The notes under the pieces: generated by a model
The model's database searches: none
What the model saw: only the letters and a program-made list of their open reading frames with translations
Told to the model about the DNA's origin: nothing
Position numbers and translations under genes: made by a program
Assembly (NCBI RefSeq): GCF_020510665.1
Contig: NZ_CP075187.1
Coordinates: forward strand, 2,201,001-2,265,000
DNA length: 64,000 nucleotides
Source: Dechloromonas denitrificans
Lineage (GTDB): Bacteria > Pseudomonadota > Gammaproteobacteria > Burkholderiales > Rhodocyclaceae
Reading direction: 5' to 3'
Shown here: piece by piece, positions 40,816 through 50,954 of the stretch
How positions within the stretch are numbered: the stretch's first letter is position 1
Layout: each line of letters opens with the position of its first letter

Positions 40816-42126
40816 ATGAGTTTTTTCAAGCGCCTCTTCGGTTTTTTCTCGGACGATAAAAAAGCCGCCGCCGCGCCAAGCCCGCGCCCGGTTGCACCGG
40901 CGGCCGCAGCCCAGGCACCGCAAGGCGCAGCGCTGATCTTCATCGGCTGGGGTGAAATGGTCGATGGACAATCGAAGATTTCAGGCTACCTGCTCCGCCC
41001 CCGCTCACTGGTCGCCGATCGTCCGATCGAAGCCAGTGCATTGCGCCAGGCACTCGAGCGCGAGCAAGTCGCGCGCTTTGCCGAACAGCGCCTGGTGATC
41101 ATTCCCCTGACAGTGGCGCAATGGCAGGCCGTCGATTTCCGCAGCCTGATCCAGCGCCGCAGTTGTTTCCTGATCGACGACCTCGGCCAACTCGATGCCC
41201 CTGCGCGCGACGCATTGGTCGCCAGCATTCGTGCCGCCGGCGCACGTCTTGCGGTCGACCTGCGAAACGATGCCGATTTGAGTCTGGCCGGACAAGCCGA
41301 TGTCCTGCTGTTCGATTTTCAGACCGCCTCCCTCGCCGCGCTGGAAAAAACGGTCAAAACACTGCGCCAGCGCAAACCCGGTCTGCTGATGGCCGCCGAT
41401 AACGTACACACCTGGGCCGAACACCGGCTCTGCCTGTCGCTCGGTTTCGATTTCTGCCTCGGCAGTTTTGCCGCAACGCGCGATGAAGAGGCTGCTGCCG
41501 GGCCAATCAGCGAAAGCCGGCTGGTCGTCATCGAAATGCTCAACCAGTTGCGCAGCGACGTCGATCTGGCCGACCTGGCAACCACCGCCATGCGCGACCC
41601 GGCGGTCGTCGTCAAGCTGCTCGACATGGCCAACTCGCCGCTTTACGGCCTGCCGCGCAAGGTTGCCAATCTCGAAGAAGCAATCATGCTGCTCGGCCGC
41701 GACGCCCTCTATCGCTGGCTAGCCATCGCCCTGCTGCATGTCGATGCCAACAGCGGACGCGACCAGACCTTGATGGTTTTCGCCCTGTGCCGCGCCGCTT
41801 TCCTCAAGCAGGTGGCCGGCAATGCCGACCCGCAGAAATCGGATGAAATGTTCCTCGTCGGCCTGCTGTCCATCCTCGAAAGCCTGCTCGGCCTGCCGAT
41901 GAGCCAGATTCTCGAAAAGATGCGCCTGCCGGAAACGGTCGCCGATGCCTTGCTGCGCGGCGAAGGCCCCTACGCCAGGCCGCTGCAACTGGCGCTGGCG
42001 CTGGAACGCTGCCGGCTCGACCAGGCCATCGTTCTGGCCACGTCGATCCGGATCAGCCCGACCGAATTGCTCGACTATTACCGCGAAGCAATGACCTGGG
42101 CGACGAGCGAAGTCGGCAACGGCTGA
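40816..42126 (+). CDS. EAL-like/HDOD signalling protein
   Basis: 436-aa cytosolic protein. After an Ala/Pro-rich linker (residues 15-40) comes a degenerate EAL-type domain (YLLRPRSLVADRPIEASALR, CFLIDDLGQLDAPARDALVA) without the catalytic EAL or metal-binding residues. The HDOD domain follows from about residue 225: ISESRLVVIEMLNQLRSDVD, DPAVVVKLLDMANSPLYGLP, and NLEEAIMLLGRDALYRWLAI. This YuxH architecture is linked to c-di-GMP-related regulation without enzymatic activity. It ends one base from the convergent macB-like gene. Confidence 0.82.
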   Translation: MSFFKRLFGFFSDDKKAAAAPSPRPVAPAAAAQAPQGAALIFIGWGEMVDGQSKISGYLLRPRSLVADRPIEASALRQALEREQVARFAEQRLVIIPLTVAQWQAVDFRSLIQRRSCFLIDDLGQLDAPARDALVASIRAAGARLAVDLRNDADLSLAGQADVLLFDFQTASLAALEKTVKTLRQRKPGLLMAADNVHTWAEHRLCLSLGFDFCLGSFAATRDEEAAAGPISESRLVVIEMLNQLRSDVDLADLATTAMRDPAVVVKLLDMANSPLYGLPRKVANLEEAIMLLGRDALYRWLAIALLHVDANSGRDQTLMVFALCRAAFLKQVAGNADPQKSDEMFLVGLLSILESLLGLPMSQILEKMRLPETVADALLRGEGPYARPLQLALALERCRLDQAIVLATSIRISPTELLDYYREAMTWATSEVGNG

Positions 42127-43347
42127 TTATTGGTAGCGCAGCGCCTCGATCGGATCGAGCTGCGCCGCCTTGCGCGCCGGGTAGTAACCGAAGAACACAC
42201 CGACCCCGGCGGCAACGGCGAAGGCGACCAGCGCCGAACTGCCGGAAACAACGATGACCATGCCGGTCGTCGCATTGACCAGCAGCGCGCCGCCAATACC
42301 AAGCAACAGGCCGAGCAGGCAACCGGCCAGTGAAATCATGATCGCTTCGAGCAAAAACTGCGTCAGGATATCTTTCTGACGGGCACCGATCGCCATCCGG
42401 ATACCGATTTCACGCGTCCGTTCGGTGACCGAAACAAGCATGATGTTCATGATCCCGATGCCGCCGACGAGCAGCGAAATCGAGGCAATGGCGCCGAGCA
42501 GGATGGACATCGTGCGCGTTGTTTCTGCTTCCGACTCAGCCGCCGCCGACAGGTTGCGTGTGAAGAAATCATTCGGCATGCCTTCACGCAGCCGGTGCCG
42601 CTGACGAAGCAGCGACTCGACCGATTTCTCGGCCAGCGGCAAGGCTTCAGAGGATTCCGCCTGGACCATGATCATGCGCACCGAACCGAGGAACGGCGTA
42701 CCGAACACCTTGCGCTGGGCCGTGGTCAGCGGAATGATCACCGTATCGTCCTGATCCCGGCCGTCCAGGTTCTGCCCCTTGCTGCCGAGCACGCCGATCA
42801 CGACGAAAGGATTCTGCTGGATGCGGATGGTCTTGCCGACCGGATCATCGTCAACAAACAGGTTTTCAGCCACAGTCTTGCCGATCAGCGCGACGCGGGT
42901 TGCGGCACGCACATCGGAATCGCCAAAAGCTGCGCCGTTAACGATATTCCAGGCGCGCGCCTCAAGATAAGGCGGCGTCGTGCCGATCACCTGCGTGCTC
43001 CAGTTCTGCGAACCGTAAACCAGTTGCCGTGTGCCCTGATGCGTCGGCGCGACATTGGCGATGCCATCGAGTTCGGCAATCGCATCGGCATCGGCGACAT
43101 TGATCGTTGGCGCCCCGGCCGAGCCGCTGCGCACGCCGGCGGCGGTAAACGAGCCGGAAAGGACGATGAACAGATTCGAGCCCATCGTGCTGATTGTCTG
43201 TTGCACGGCGTACTGGGCGCCCTGCCCGATGGCCATCATGATCACCACAGCGCCGACGCCGATCACCATACCGAGCATGGTCAGCGCCGTGCGCAGACGA
43301 TTGGCGCCCATCGCCATCCAGGCTTCGCCGAGCATCGCCTTCAGCAT
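42127..43347 (-). CDS. MacB-like ABC permease
   Basis: 406-aa inner-membrane protein of the MacB/FtsX superfamily. An N-terminal helix (ALTMLGMVIGVGAVVIMMAI) is followed by a large periplasmic MacB_PCD domain (residues about 50-250). Three C-terminal helices contain SLLVGGIGIMNIMLVSVTER and TREIGIRMAIGARQKDI. In this operon the ATPase is a separate polypeptide, unlike E. coli MacB. Transmits ATP-driven mechanical motion to the MacA-TolC conduit. Confidence 0.92.
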   Translation of the reverse strand: MLKAMLGEAWMAMGANRLRTALTMLGMVIGVGAVVIMMAIGQGAQYAVQQTISTMGSNLFIVLSGSFTAAGVRSGSAGAPTINVADADAIAELDGIANVAPTHQGTRQLVYGSQNWSTQVIGTTPPYLEARAWNIVNGAAFGDSDVRAATRVALIGKTVAENLFVDDDPVGKTIRIQQNPFVVIGVLGSKGQNLDGRDQDDTVIIPLTTAQRKVFGTPFLGSVRMIMVQAESSEALPLAEKSVESLLRQRHRLREGMPNDFFTRNLSAAAESEAETTRTMSILLGAIASISLLVGGIGIMNIMLVSVTERTREIGIRMAIGARQKDILTQFLLEAIMISLAGCLLGLLLGIGGALLVNATTGMVIVVSGSSALVAFAVAAGVGVFFGYYPARKAAQLDPIEALRYQ

Positions 43348-44039
43348 GTCGCCTCCGTCAGTTGATCGCTGACCAGCAGGCCATCAAGAAAACGCACCTG
43401 GCGCTTGGCATGGGCGGCAATATCCGGCTCATGCGTGACCAGCACGATGGTGATGCCTTCGGCGTTGAGTTCGCCGAACAGGCGCATGATTTCCTCGCTG
43501 GTATGGCTGTCGAGATTGCCGGTCGGCTCATCAGCCAGAATCAGGCGCGGTTTGTTGACCAGCGCCCGAGCAATCGCAACACGCTGCTGTTGGCCGCCGG
43601 AAATACGCGCCGGCAGGGAATCGGCGTATTTGCCGAGGCCCACCTTGTCGAGCAACTCGCGGGCGGCGCGACGCCGGGTATCGACATCCATCCCGGCATA
43701 GACCAGCGGTAGGGCGACGTTGTCCTGCAAAGTCATGCGCGGTAGCAGATTGAAGCCCTGAAAAACGAAACCCAGGGTCCGATTGCGCAGTTGGGCCAAG
43801 GCATCCTTCTCCATCCGGGCGACATTTTCGCCAGCCAGGAAATAGTCGCCGGTCGTCGGCGTGTCGAGACAGCCGAGCAGGTTCATGAAAGTCGATTTGC
43901 CCGAGCCGGATGGTCCCATGATGGCAATGTATTCGCCTCGCCGGATATCGAGATCAACGCCACGCAAGGCAGGAAACAGGCCGGCCGCCGTGGCATAGGA
44001 TTTCCCCAGCCCGGCGACGCGGATAACCGACTCGCTCAT
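43341..44039 (-). CDS. MacB-type ABC transporter ATPase
   Basis: 232-aa LolD/MacB-class ATPase. Walker [19 protein letters not shown]-loop region [20 protein letters not shown], signature [18 protein letters not shown], Walker [21 protein letters not shown]. Overlaps the permease by 7 bases and the adaptor by one. Pumps macrolide-like compounds or peptides/toxins in known relatives; substrate unknown. Confidence 0.94.
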   Translation of the reverse strand: MSESVIRVAGLGKSYATAAGLFPALRGVDLDIRRGEYIAIMGPSGSGKSTFMNLLGCLDTPTTGDYFLAGENVARMEKDALAQLRNRTLGFVFQGFNLLPRMTLQDNVALPLVYAGMDVDTRRRAARELLDKVGLGKYADSLPARISGGQQQRVAIARALVNKPRLILADEPTGNLDSHTSEEIMRLFGELNAEGITIVLVTHEPDIAAHAKRQVRFLDGLLVSDQLTEATC

Positions 44040-45241
44040 CAGAACATTCTCATGCCGACGCTGGACGCTGCTTTCTTGCCCGCCGCATTTTCACCGGTCA
44101 CCACTCGATCACCCGCCTTCAAGTCGCCGCCGACCACCTCGGTATTGCGATTATCGGTAATGCCGACCTGCACGCTGACCGCTTTGATTTCGTCGCCGGA
44201 AAGCACGTAGACCGTGCCACTCTGGCCATCGCGCTTCTTGCCTTTTTTCTCGCCGGGGGCAGCAGGTGCTGCGGTCGACGCCGGCTTTCCGGCATTTTCA
44301 GCGCTCTTTTCCGACGCCTCGGCCGGCTTGAAACGCAAGGCTGCATTCGGCACGAGCAGGACGCCTTCCTTGCGTGCCGTGCCGATATTGACGTAGGCCG
44401 TCATGCCCGGCAGCAGGACCAATTCGGGGTTAGCCACAGTAACGCGAACGTTGTAGGTGACGACATTTTGCTGGTTGGTCGGATTGAGCCGGATCTGCTG
44501 CACTTCGCCGCTGAAATTGCGGTTCGGAAAGGCGTCGACCGTGAAACGCGCCTTCTGGCCTTCGCGCAGGTTGCCGATGTCGGCTTCGGCAAAACTGGTG
44601 TCGATGCGCATTTCGGTCAGATCCTGGGCAATCTTGATCAGCACCGGCGTCTGGAAGCTGGCTGCAACCGTCTGGCCGAGATCGACCACGCGATCGACCA
44701 CCACGCCGGAAACCGGCGAGCGGATGGTGGTGTTGCCGAGATTGACCCGATCCTTGTCGAGCTGCGCCTTGGCCTGGGCAAGTTGTGCCGTGGCCGATTT
44801 GAGCGCCTGACGAGTTTGGTCGTACTCCTGTTTCGAGACGTACTCCTGGGCAAACAGCGCCTTGATCCGCGCCTCATTGGCCTGCGCCAACTCCAGCGCT
44901 GCATTGGCGCTGGCCAGATTGGCTTCGCTCTGGCGGGCCTGCGCCGTCAGCAAGGCGGCATCCAGTTCGAGCAGCGGCTGGCCTTCCTTGACCTTGTCGT
45001 TGAAATCGACGTACAGCTTCTTGACGGTGCCGGAGACCTGCGTGCCGACACTGACCAGTACGACCGGATTGAGCGTGCCGTTGGCCGAAACGGTCTGGGT
45101 CACCTCGCCCTTGTCGATCGTCGCCAGCTTATAACGCTGCTCCGGGTTCTGCGCTTCACGCTGCTTCGAGTACCACAGGCCGCCACCGATCAAGCCGGCG
45201 ATCACGGTCGTACCTACGAGAATCTTGCCTATCCGTTTCAT
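44039..45241 (-). CDS. MacA-like periplasmic adaptor (RND/MFP family)
   Basis: 400-aa membrane-fusion protein. N-terminal anchor ILVGTTVIAGLIGGGLWYSK, then beta-barrel and lipoyl halves (LNPVVLVSVGTQVSGTVKKL, TIRSPVSGVVVDRVVDLGQT) flanking a coiled-coil hairpin (residues about 95-155, rich in Ala, Gln, Lys). AARLYVNI-type strands and an Ala/Lys-rich insert occur near residue 310. Bridges the MacB pair and the TolC-type channel. A TGCGGTCGAC motif copy encodes the ASTAAP segment of the insert. Confidence 0.92.
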   Translation of the reverse strand: MKRIGKILVGTTVIAGLIGGGLWYSKQREAQNPEQRYKLATIDKGEVTQTVSANGTLNPVVLVSVGTQVSGTVKKLYVDFNDKVKEGQPLLELDAALLTAQARQSEANLASANAALELAQANEARIKALFAQEYVSKQEYDQTRQALKSATAQLAQAKAQLDKDRVNLGNTTIRSPVSGVVVDRVVDLGQTVAASFQTPVLIKIAQDLTEMRIDTSFAEADIGNLREGQKARFTVDAFPNRNFSGEVQQIRLNPTNQQNVVTYNVRVTVANPELVLLPGMTAYVNIGTARKEGVLLVPNAALRFKPAEASEKSAENAGKPASTAAPAAPGEKKGKKRDGQSGTVYVLSGDEIKAVSVQVGITDNRNTEVVGGDLKAGDRVVTGENAAGKKAASSVGMRMF

Positions 45242-46638
45242 GGTCTTCCTTCCACTGCGGCTGGAGCTTGCAGCAGTGTGTAATCAAGTGCGCCGACCGA
45301 CTGGGCCAGCGTGGCGCGGTAAACATGCCAGTCGAGCCCGGCCTGGATGCGTTGCAGACGGGCGCTGGCCAGCGCACTTTGCGCCGTCAGCAAATCGAGC
45401 ACCGTGCCGACACCGGCTTTGTAGCGCCCCAGTGCAACCCGCTCGGACTGCTCGGCGCTGGCCACCAGATCGGCCGTTGTCTTGAGGCTTTCGGTTGCCG
45501 TGTTCAGACTCTGGTAGGCACGCCAGACGTCGAGTGCCACCTGGGACCGAATGCGGTCGCGCTGCGCCGCCTTGAGGTCGACCTGGGCCGCGGCCGAACG
45601 GACACGGTAAGTCGTTTCGAATCCGGAGAAAATCGGCACGTTGACCGTGACACCCAGATTACCGGCGTTGGTCACGACGCCGCCGACATCCTGCCAGGTC
45701 GGCCCGGTAGACAGGGTGACGCTCGGTCGGCCTTGCGCCCGGGCCAGCTCGACACCGGCTTCGGCCGCCTTGAACTGGGCCTCGGCAGCCTGCAAGTCCG
45801 GCCGACGCGCACGGGCTTCCGCAATCAGCGCGTCGATATCCTGCTGAAAAGCCGCTTCGGGCAAAGTGGGCGGCACATCAGCCAGTTGAATTTTCTGCTG
45901 CGCATCGAAGCCCATCGCATTGGCCAGCGCCCCCAAGGCATTGCGTGCGTCGCCTTCCGCCTTGATCCGGTTGAGCCGGGCCTGCGACAACGCGGTCTGC
46001 GCCTGCAAACGATCGGCTGGCGTCGCGACACCAGCCTGGTAACGCGCCTCGGCGGCGGCAAAACTCTCACGCGCCGCACGCTCGGCCTCGCCGGTCGCAA
46101 CAACCGCCGCACGAGTGGCCTGCGCCGTGTAATAAGTCTGCAACGCCGCAAGAAACAGGGACTGGATCGTCGAGTTCTGGGTGGAAGCGGCTGCGCTGAG
46201 CAATTGCCGGGCATTTTCAATATTGGCCGAACGCTGGCCAAAATCGAACAGCAACCAGGAAAGCGTCAATGCAGCATTGCTCTGGTTGTAATTGCGTTGT
46301 TCGGTGTAATTGCGAACGCCGCTCAAACGGCCATCGAGATCAGGCAACCAGGCTGACTGGGCAACGCCCAGCAGTGCCGCCTGAACGCGGGCGGCGGCCC
46401 AGATTTCGCGCGTCTGCGGATGATTGCACAAGGCCAGGTCGACCGCATCGATCGCATTCAGAGCGTTCGCCGGAATCGCTGTGGCACAAGGCGCTTCGCC
46501 AACGCGGGCAGACAGGCCGGGTGATGGCCGGAGCGGCAAGGCCGCATCGGTCGAAAAGGGATCAGCCAGGCCACCCGCCCAAACGGGCGTGGCCAGACAG
46601 CAGAAGAAAGCGAGCGTTCGATGCAGGAATTTCGGCAT
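45238..46638 (-). CDS. TolC-family outer-membrane efflux channel
   Basis: 466-aa outer-membrane protein of the TolC type. Signal peptide MPKFLHRTLAFFCCLATPVWA. Two OEP repeats with the usual coiled-coil helices: LCNHPQTREIWAAARVQAAL, AYQSLNTATESLKTTADLV and ALGRYKAGVGTVLDLLTAQS. First gene of the minus-strand operon TolC-MacA-ATPase-permease, overlapping macA by 4 bases. Confidence 0.93.
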   Translation of the reverse strand: MPKFLHRTLAFFCCLATPVWAGGLADPFSTDAALPLRPSPGLSARVGEAPCATAIPANALNAIDAVDLALCNHPQTREIWAAARVQAALLGVAQSAWLPDLDGRLSGVRNYTEQRNYNQSNAALTLSWLLFDFGQRSANIENARQLLSAAASTQNSTIQSLFLAALQTYYTAQATRAAVVATGEAERAARESFAAAEARYQAGVATPADRLQAQTALSQARLNRIKAEGDARNALGALANAMGFDAQQKIQLADVPPTLPEAAFQQDIDALIAEARARRPDLQAAEAQFKAAEAGVELARAQGRPSVTLSTGPTWQDVGGVVTNAGNLGVTVNVPIFSGFETTYRVRSAAAQVDLKAAQRDRIRSQVALDVWRAYQSLNTATESLKTTADLVASAEQSERVALGRYKAGVGTVLDLLTAQSALASARLQRIQAGLDWHVYRATLAQSVGALDYTLLQAPAAVEGRP

Positions 46639-46702
46639 GGGCGCTAGTTTAACCGCCCATGTGTGACGAAAACTGTGAGCAATTGTTTCCGAACGCCTCT
46701 TT

Positions 46703-47842
46703 TCAGCGCATCAGACGACCACCGTTACCCACAATCGTCACTTCGACAAAACGCGAGCCCAGGCGATCCTTGCCGTTGTAATTGACCGTAAAACCACCGG
46801 AGTCATAAGGCCGCATACCATCGAGCGCAGCCAGCAGCTTTTCCCGATTCAGTTGTGGGCCGGCTCGCTGCAATGCCTCAACCATGACCTTGGCCGCCAG
46901 ATAACCTTCAAGCGTTGTGTAAGTCGCCCCCGCCGCCGGCTGGAACTCCTTGGGCAATGCCAAAAACTCACGCACCACCGGCTTGGTACTACTCCAGGGA
47001 TAAGGCACGACCTGTGAGATGGCGACACCGACCACTTCATTACCCAGTTCGGCCTGCAGCGCCTTGAAACCAACCACGGACAAGGCGAAAAACTGGGGAA
47101 CCTGCCCGGTCTGGCGCATTTGCTTGACGAAAGCAGCCGTCGGTTTGTAGGTACTGATCATCACGACCGCCTGCGGGTTGACCGCAGCAATCGCCTTGAC
47201 CGCCTCGGTCACATCATTTTTCGTCTTGTCGTAGACGCCGCTGCCACGCAGTTTCAGTCCGCGCTTTTTCAGCGCATTCTCGACCCCGGCCAGACCCGCC
47301 TTGCCAAAAGCGTCATTCTGGTAAAACACGGCAATCCGGTCGATGCCCAGCGTGGTCAGCTGATCGATGATTTTTTCACTTTCGTCGCCATAACTGGCAC
47401 GCAGCCAGAATGTGGTCGGCGAAGGCTGGGCGCGCAGTTCGTCCGAGCCGGTGTAGGGCGCCAACGACGGAACGCCGCGTTCATTGACCAAGGGCTGCAC
47501 GGCGGCGTAATTGGCACTGCCGAACATCCCGAAAAAAGCGAGCACACCGTCTTTATCAAGTAGCCGGCGGGCGTTTTCAAGCGACCGCTCGACGACGTAA
47601 GCATCATCCATCGCCAGCAGTTCAATCCGCCGACCATGCACGCCGCCCTTGCTATTCACCCAATTAAAATAAGCCAGCGCACCGTCGCGGTATTCCGTAC
47701 CGAGTTCGGCGAGTGCTCCGGTCAACGGAACGGATTGACCCAATTTGATCGTCCCGCCTTGCTGCGCCCTTGCACTCGACAAAGGCAACAAGACCAGACA
47801 GGAAAACAGCAGCCCGGCCAGGGCGCGCCAATTCATTTTCAT
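46703..47842 (-). CDS. Branched-chain amino acid-type ABC substrate-binding protein
   Basis: 379-aa periplasmic protein (Peripla_BP_6/LivJ fold). Start MKMNWRALAGLLFSCLVLLP, with CGGAGA six bases before, gives a signal peptide; eight upstream codons are excluded. Motifs IKLGQSVPLTGALAELGTEY, YFNWVNSKGGVHGRRIELLA and DDAYVVERSLENARRLLD are standard. No permease or ATPase genes adjoin it, so it either serves a distant transporter or a sensor. A branched-chain amino acid exporter (azlCD) is 1 kb away. Confidence 0.88.
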   Translation of the reverse strand: MKMNWRALAGLLFSCLVLLPLSSARAQQGGTIKLGQSVPLTGALAELGTEYRDGALAYFNWVNSKGGVHGRRIELLAMDDAYVVERSLENARRLLDKDGVLAFFGMFGSANYAAVQPLVNERGVPSLAPYTGSDELRAQPSPTTFWLRASYGDESEKIIDQLTTLGIDRIAVFYQNDAFGKAGLAGVENALKKRGLKLRGSGVYDKTKNDVTEAVKAIAAVNPQAVVMISTYKPTAAFVKQMRQTGQVPQFFALSVVGFKALQAELGNEVVGVAISQVVPYPWSSTKPVVREFLALPKEFQPAAGATYTTLEGYLAAKVMVEALQRAGPQLNREKLLAALDGMRPYDSGGFTVNYNGKDRLGSRFVEVTIVGNGGRLMR

Positions 47843-48002
47843 GCAGATTCTCCGAGGGATGCGCACCTTGGCCTGATCGCCGGTGCATTCTTTTTTAGCG
47901 CCGGGGAACCCCCACGGCAGAATGACTTTAGCCCGACCTGGCGGGTCAGATTGTCATGCAAACGACAAAGCCGGCAAGGAAGGCCCCTGCCGTGGCTAAG
48001 TT

Positions 48003-48512
48003 TCAGCGCATTTTGGTTGCAGCCCGCAGTGCGTCGGCCTCAAGCACCATCGTATCGGTCCCGATGCAGCGCACGGCATCGATTTCCTCAAAGACCGGTT
48101 CGGCTTCAAATGCACCATGATCAGCTTCGCTGCTTTCCTGAGTGTGTCCGTCACGGAAAGCCTTCCACTGGGCTAGCATGATCTCATGCTCAGTCAGACC
48201 GGTAACGGCGCCAACCGGCACCTTGGCCCCCAGTTCGATCAGCGTCCGGACAACCTCCGTCCGGCTGCCGCGCATGGCCATGCTGAGCGGCGACGTTGCC
48301 AGATCGTTATCGACCAGATTGACCTTGGCGCCCCGTTTGGCCAGTTCGCGCACGATATCGACATGCCCCATGAAGCAGGCAATGCCCATCGGCAAACCGG
48401 AATCCCCGTGACCATCATCCATCTCGACCGGCGTACCGGCGTCAAGCAGCCTGCAAACTTCCTTGAGCTGGCCGGTGCGAATTGCCTTGATGAGTAAGAG
48501 TTGTGCAGTCAT
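48003..48512 (-). CDS. Ankyrin-repeat protein, paralogue of the 33.6 kb gene
   Basis: 169 aa, no signal peptide. Ankyrin repeats LLLIKAIRTGQLKEVCRLLD, SGLPMGIACFMGHVDIVREL and SPLSMAMRGSRTEVVRTLIE fill residues 5-100. The linker is acidic, and the end carries EEIDAVRCIGTDTMVLEADA, the same block as in the 33.6 kb paralogue (Cys-x-GTDT). Function unknown. Isolated between the substrate-binding protein and azlC. Confidence 0.8.
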   Translation of the reverse strand: MTAQLLLIKAIRTGQLKEVCRLLDAGTPVEMDDGHGDSGLPMGIACFMGHVDIVRELAKRGAKVNLVDNDLATSPLSMAMRGSRTEVVRTLIELGAKVPVGAVTGLTEHEIMLAQWKAFRDGHTQESSEADHGAFEAEPVFEEIDAVRCIGTDTMVLEADALRAATKMR

Positions 48513-48757
48513 GGTGTGTCGGGAAGCTGGTGGCTAATCATTTCGTTATAGTTCGAATGATACCGCGACCGCGGACCGATGGTCTGTAGCGCGCCGGTGA
48601 CATGATGTAAAGCCTTGTAGGGTTTGCTTCGAGATCATGCATTTCAGGCTGTCGGACACGGTCGACCGGACAAAAGTTCAAGATGCCGTCCAACGCTGTT
48701 TCACCCCGCCCCCACCTCACTGTATGCTGTCACGCCTTTGAACAAGCAAGGACAACG

Positions 48758-49462
48758 GTGACATCGAGTTTCCGCACAGGCGCCCGTGAAGGTTTTGCGG
48801 CTTTTTTGCCGCTCTCGGTCGGCCTCGTACCATGGGCGCTGGTCATGGGCATGGCGATGATCAGTACAGGATTCAGCCCGCTCCAGGCGATGGGCATGAA
48901 TGTGATTGTCTTCGCCGGCACCGCCCAACTCGGCACATTGCCGCTGATCGCCGCCGAAGCACCGATCTGGCTGATCATCATGACCGCGCTGGCACTCAAT
49001 TTGCGATTCGTCATCTTCAGCGCAGCCATTGCCCCGGGTTTTCGCGGCACCCGGCTGGCCGAACGCTGGCTGGCCGGCCATCTGCTGACCGACGGGGTAT
49101 TCGCCGTCTGCCTCGACAAAATGCTGCACAACGACGATCCACGCTGGCGACTTGGCTACTTTCTGGCACCCGCAGCCTGGTCATGGCTACTCTGGCAAGT
49201 TTTCGCACTGATCGGCATTCTTGCGGCAGCCTACATTCCCCGCCAATGGTCGCTTGAATTCATGGCAAACATTGCGCTGATCGTACTGCTCGTGCCGATG
49301 GCCCGTGTCCGCCCGATGCTGATCGCCGCAATTATTGGCGGAACCAGCGCGACATTACTACGCAACCTGCCTTTGCGACTCGGCGTGATTGTCGGCATCT
49401 GCGCCGGCATTGCTGCCGGTTTTGCCGCGGAAAACATCGAACACAGGAACAAGCAGCCATGA
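48758..49462 (+). CDS. azlC: AzlC-family branched-chain amino acid exporter, large subunit
   Basis: 234-aa inner-membrane protein. The GTG start is chosen for the AAGGA Shine-Dalgarno seven bases before it; a longer ATG frame from 48683 lacks one. Helices and AzlC motifs: GFAAFLPLSVGLVPWALVMG, FSPLQAMGMNVIVFAGTAQL, LALNLRFVIFSAAIAPGF and LLTDGVFAVCLDKM. Pairs with the AzlD subunit that follows (4-base overlap). Confidence 0.9.
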   Translation: MTSSFRTGAREGFAAFLPLSVGLVPWALVMGMAMISTGFSPLQAMGMNVIVFAGTAQLGTLPLIAAEAPIWLIIMTALALNLRFVIFSAAIAPGFRGTRLAERWLAGHLLTDGVFAVCLDKMLHNDDPRWRLGYFLAPAAWSWLLWQVFALIGILAAAYIPRQWSLEFMANIALIVLLVPMARVRPMLIAAIIGGTSATLLRNLPLRLGVIVGICAGIAAGFAAENIEHRNKQP

Positions 49463-49785
49463 ATTTCGACACCTCGCTGTGGCTGGTTTTCATTTTGATC
49501 GGCCTAGCCACAACACTTCCTCGCGCCAGCTTCATCGTCCTCGGCAATCGGGTCACCCTGCCCGGCGTTGTCCAGCGCGCCCTGCGCTATGCCCCGGCGG
49601 CCGCCCTCGCGGCGATCGTGGTTCCCGACCTGCTGGTCGTCGGTAACGAATTACAGGTATTCAACCCCAAACTCGCCGCCGGCTGCGCCGCGGTTACAGC
49701 AAGCGTCTTGTGGCGCAACCCCTGGCTGCCCTTCATTGCCGGAATGACTGTTTTGCTCGGTTTACGCTTTGGATTAGGGCTTTAA
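49459..49785 (+). CDS. azlD: AzlD-family branched-chain amino acid exporter, small subunit
   Basis: 108-aa membrane protein with four hydrophobic helices. [18 protein letters not shown] and [20 protein letters not shown] are AzlD hallmarks. Overlaps azlC by 4 bases; the two form a single exporter. Confidence 0.92.
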   Translation: MNFDTSLWLVFILIGLATTLPRASFIVLGNRVTLPGVVQRALRYAPAAALAAIVVPDLLVVGNELQVFNPKLAAGCAAVTASVLWRNPWLPFIAGMTVLLGLRFGLGL

Positions 49786-49837
49786 GCGGGATTATTACGG
49801 CCAGAAATTGCTGCAATGCGGTAAAATCGCGCCCACT

Positions 49838-50881
49838 ATGCTCTATCCCCTCATCCGCAAATTCTTTTTCGCACTCGACGCCGAAACCGCCCACGGTATC
49901 GGCATGAGTGGTGTCGATCTTCTCAATGCCAGCGGCCTTGCCGGCCTGCTCGCCAAGCCTGTCGCCCCCTGCCCGGTCGACGTCATGGGCCTGCGTTTTC
50001 CGAACCCGGTCGGTCTGGCCGCCGGGCTGGACAAGAACGGCGACCACATCGACGGACTGGCCAAGCTGGGTTTCGGCTTCCTTGAAATCGGCACGATCAC
50101 CCCACGGCCGCAGGATGGCAACCCGCGCCCGCGCCTGTTCCGCATCCCGGAAGCCCAGGGCATCATCAATCGCATGGGCTTCAACAATGCCGGCGTCGAC
50201 AAACTGCTGGAAAACGTCCGGGCGGCTGAATTCCCGAAAAAGGGCGGCATTCTCGGCATCAACATCGGCAAGAATGCGACCACGCCCATCGAAAAGGCGG
50301 CTGAGGATTACCTGATCTGCCTGGAAAAAGTTTACAACGACGCCAGCTACATGACGGTGAATATCTCTTCCCCGAACACCAAGAACCTGCGCGAGTTGCA
50401 GAAGGATGATGCGCTGGACGATCTGCTCGCCCAGTTGAAGGCCAAGCAGGAACAACTGGCCGAACAGCACGGCAAATACGTGCCGATGGCCTTGAAGATC
50501 GCGCCCGATCTCGACGACACCCAAATCACCGCAATCGCCGATGCCTTGCGCCGGCACCGGATGGATGGCGTGATTGCGACCAATACAACCTTATCGCGCG
50601 ACGGCGTCGACGGTATGCAGAACGGCAATGAAGCCGGTGGCCTGTCCGGTGCGCCGGTTTTCCGCAAATCGACCGATGTGCTGAAAAAACTGTCGACCGC
50701 GCTGGCCGGCGAACTGCCGATCATCGGCGTCGGCGGCATTCTGGGCGGCGAAGATGCGGCCGAGAAAATCCGTGCCGGAGCAAGCCTGGTTCAGTTCTAC
50801 AGTGGTTTCATCTATCGCGGGCCGGATCTGGTCAGCGAGGTGGCGGATACATTGGCTAATATCATGAAGAAATCCGTATAA
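49838..50881 (+). CDS. pyrD: Dihydroorotate dehydrogenase (quinone), class 2
   Basis: 347-aa membrane-associated flavoenzyme oxidising dihydroorotate to orotate with quinone in pyrimidine synthesis. Start [20 protein letters not shown], the class 2 amphipathic N-terminus; ten upstream codons are excluded. Motifs: [66 protein letters not shown] with the catalytic Ser, TNTTLSRDG and [20 protein letters not shown]. Confidence 0.97.
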   Translation: MLYPLIRKFFFALDAETAHGIGMSGVDLLNASGLAGLLAKPVAPCPVDVMGLRFPNPVGLAAGLDKNGDHIDGLAKLGFGFLEIGTITPRPQDGNPRPRLFRIPEAQGIINRMGFNNAGVDKLLENVRAAEFPKKGGILGINIGKNATTPIEKAAEDYLICLEKVYNDASYMTVNISSPNTKNLRELQKDDALDDLLAQLKAKQEQLAEQHGKYVPMALKIAPDLDDTQITAIADALRRHRMDGVIATNTTLSRDGVDGMQNGNEAGGLSGAPVFRKSTDVLKKLSTALAGELPIIGVGGILGGEDAAEKIRAGASLVQFYSGFIYRGPDLVSEVADTLANIMKKSV

Positions 50882-50954
50882 GCCCATAACTTTGTCGCGG
50901 TTGTTTGCATTCCAGCAAAGCCCGATAATTCCGGGCCTCGAGCCTTAGAAAAAC

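Noticed and set aside
48538..48720. A 60-codon frame upstream of azlC
   Set aside because: No Shine-Dalgarno, low protein-like character, and it overlaps the probable azlC promoter region.
50918..50938. Hairpin GCCCG/CCGGGC-like after pyrD as a terminator
   Set aside because: Short stem and no T-run on the plus strand; too weak to call.
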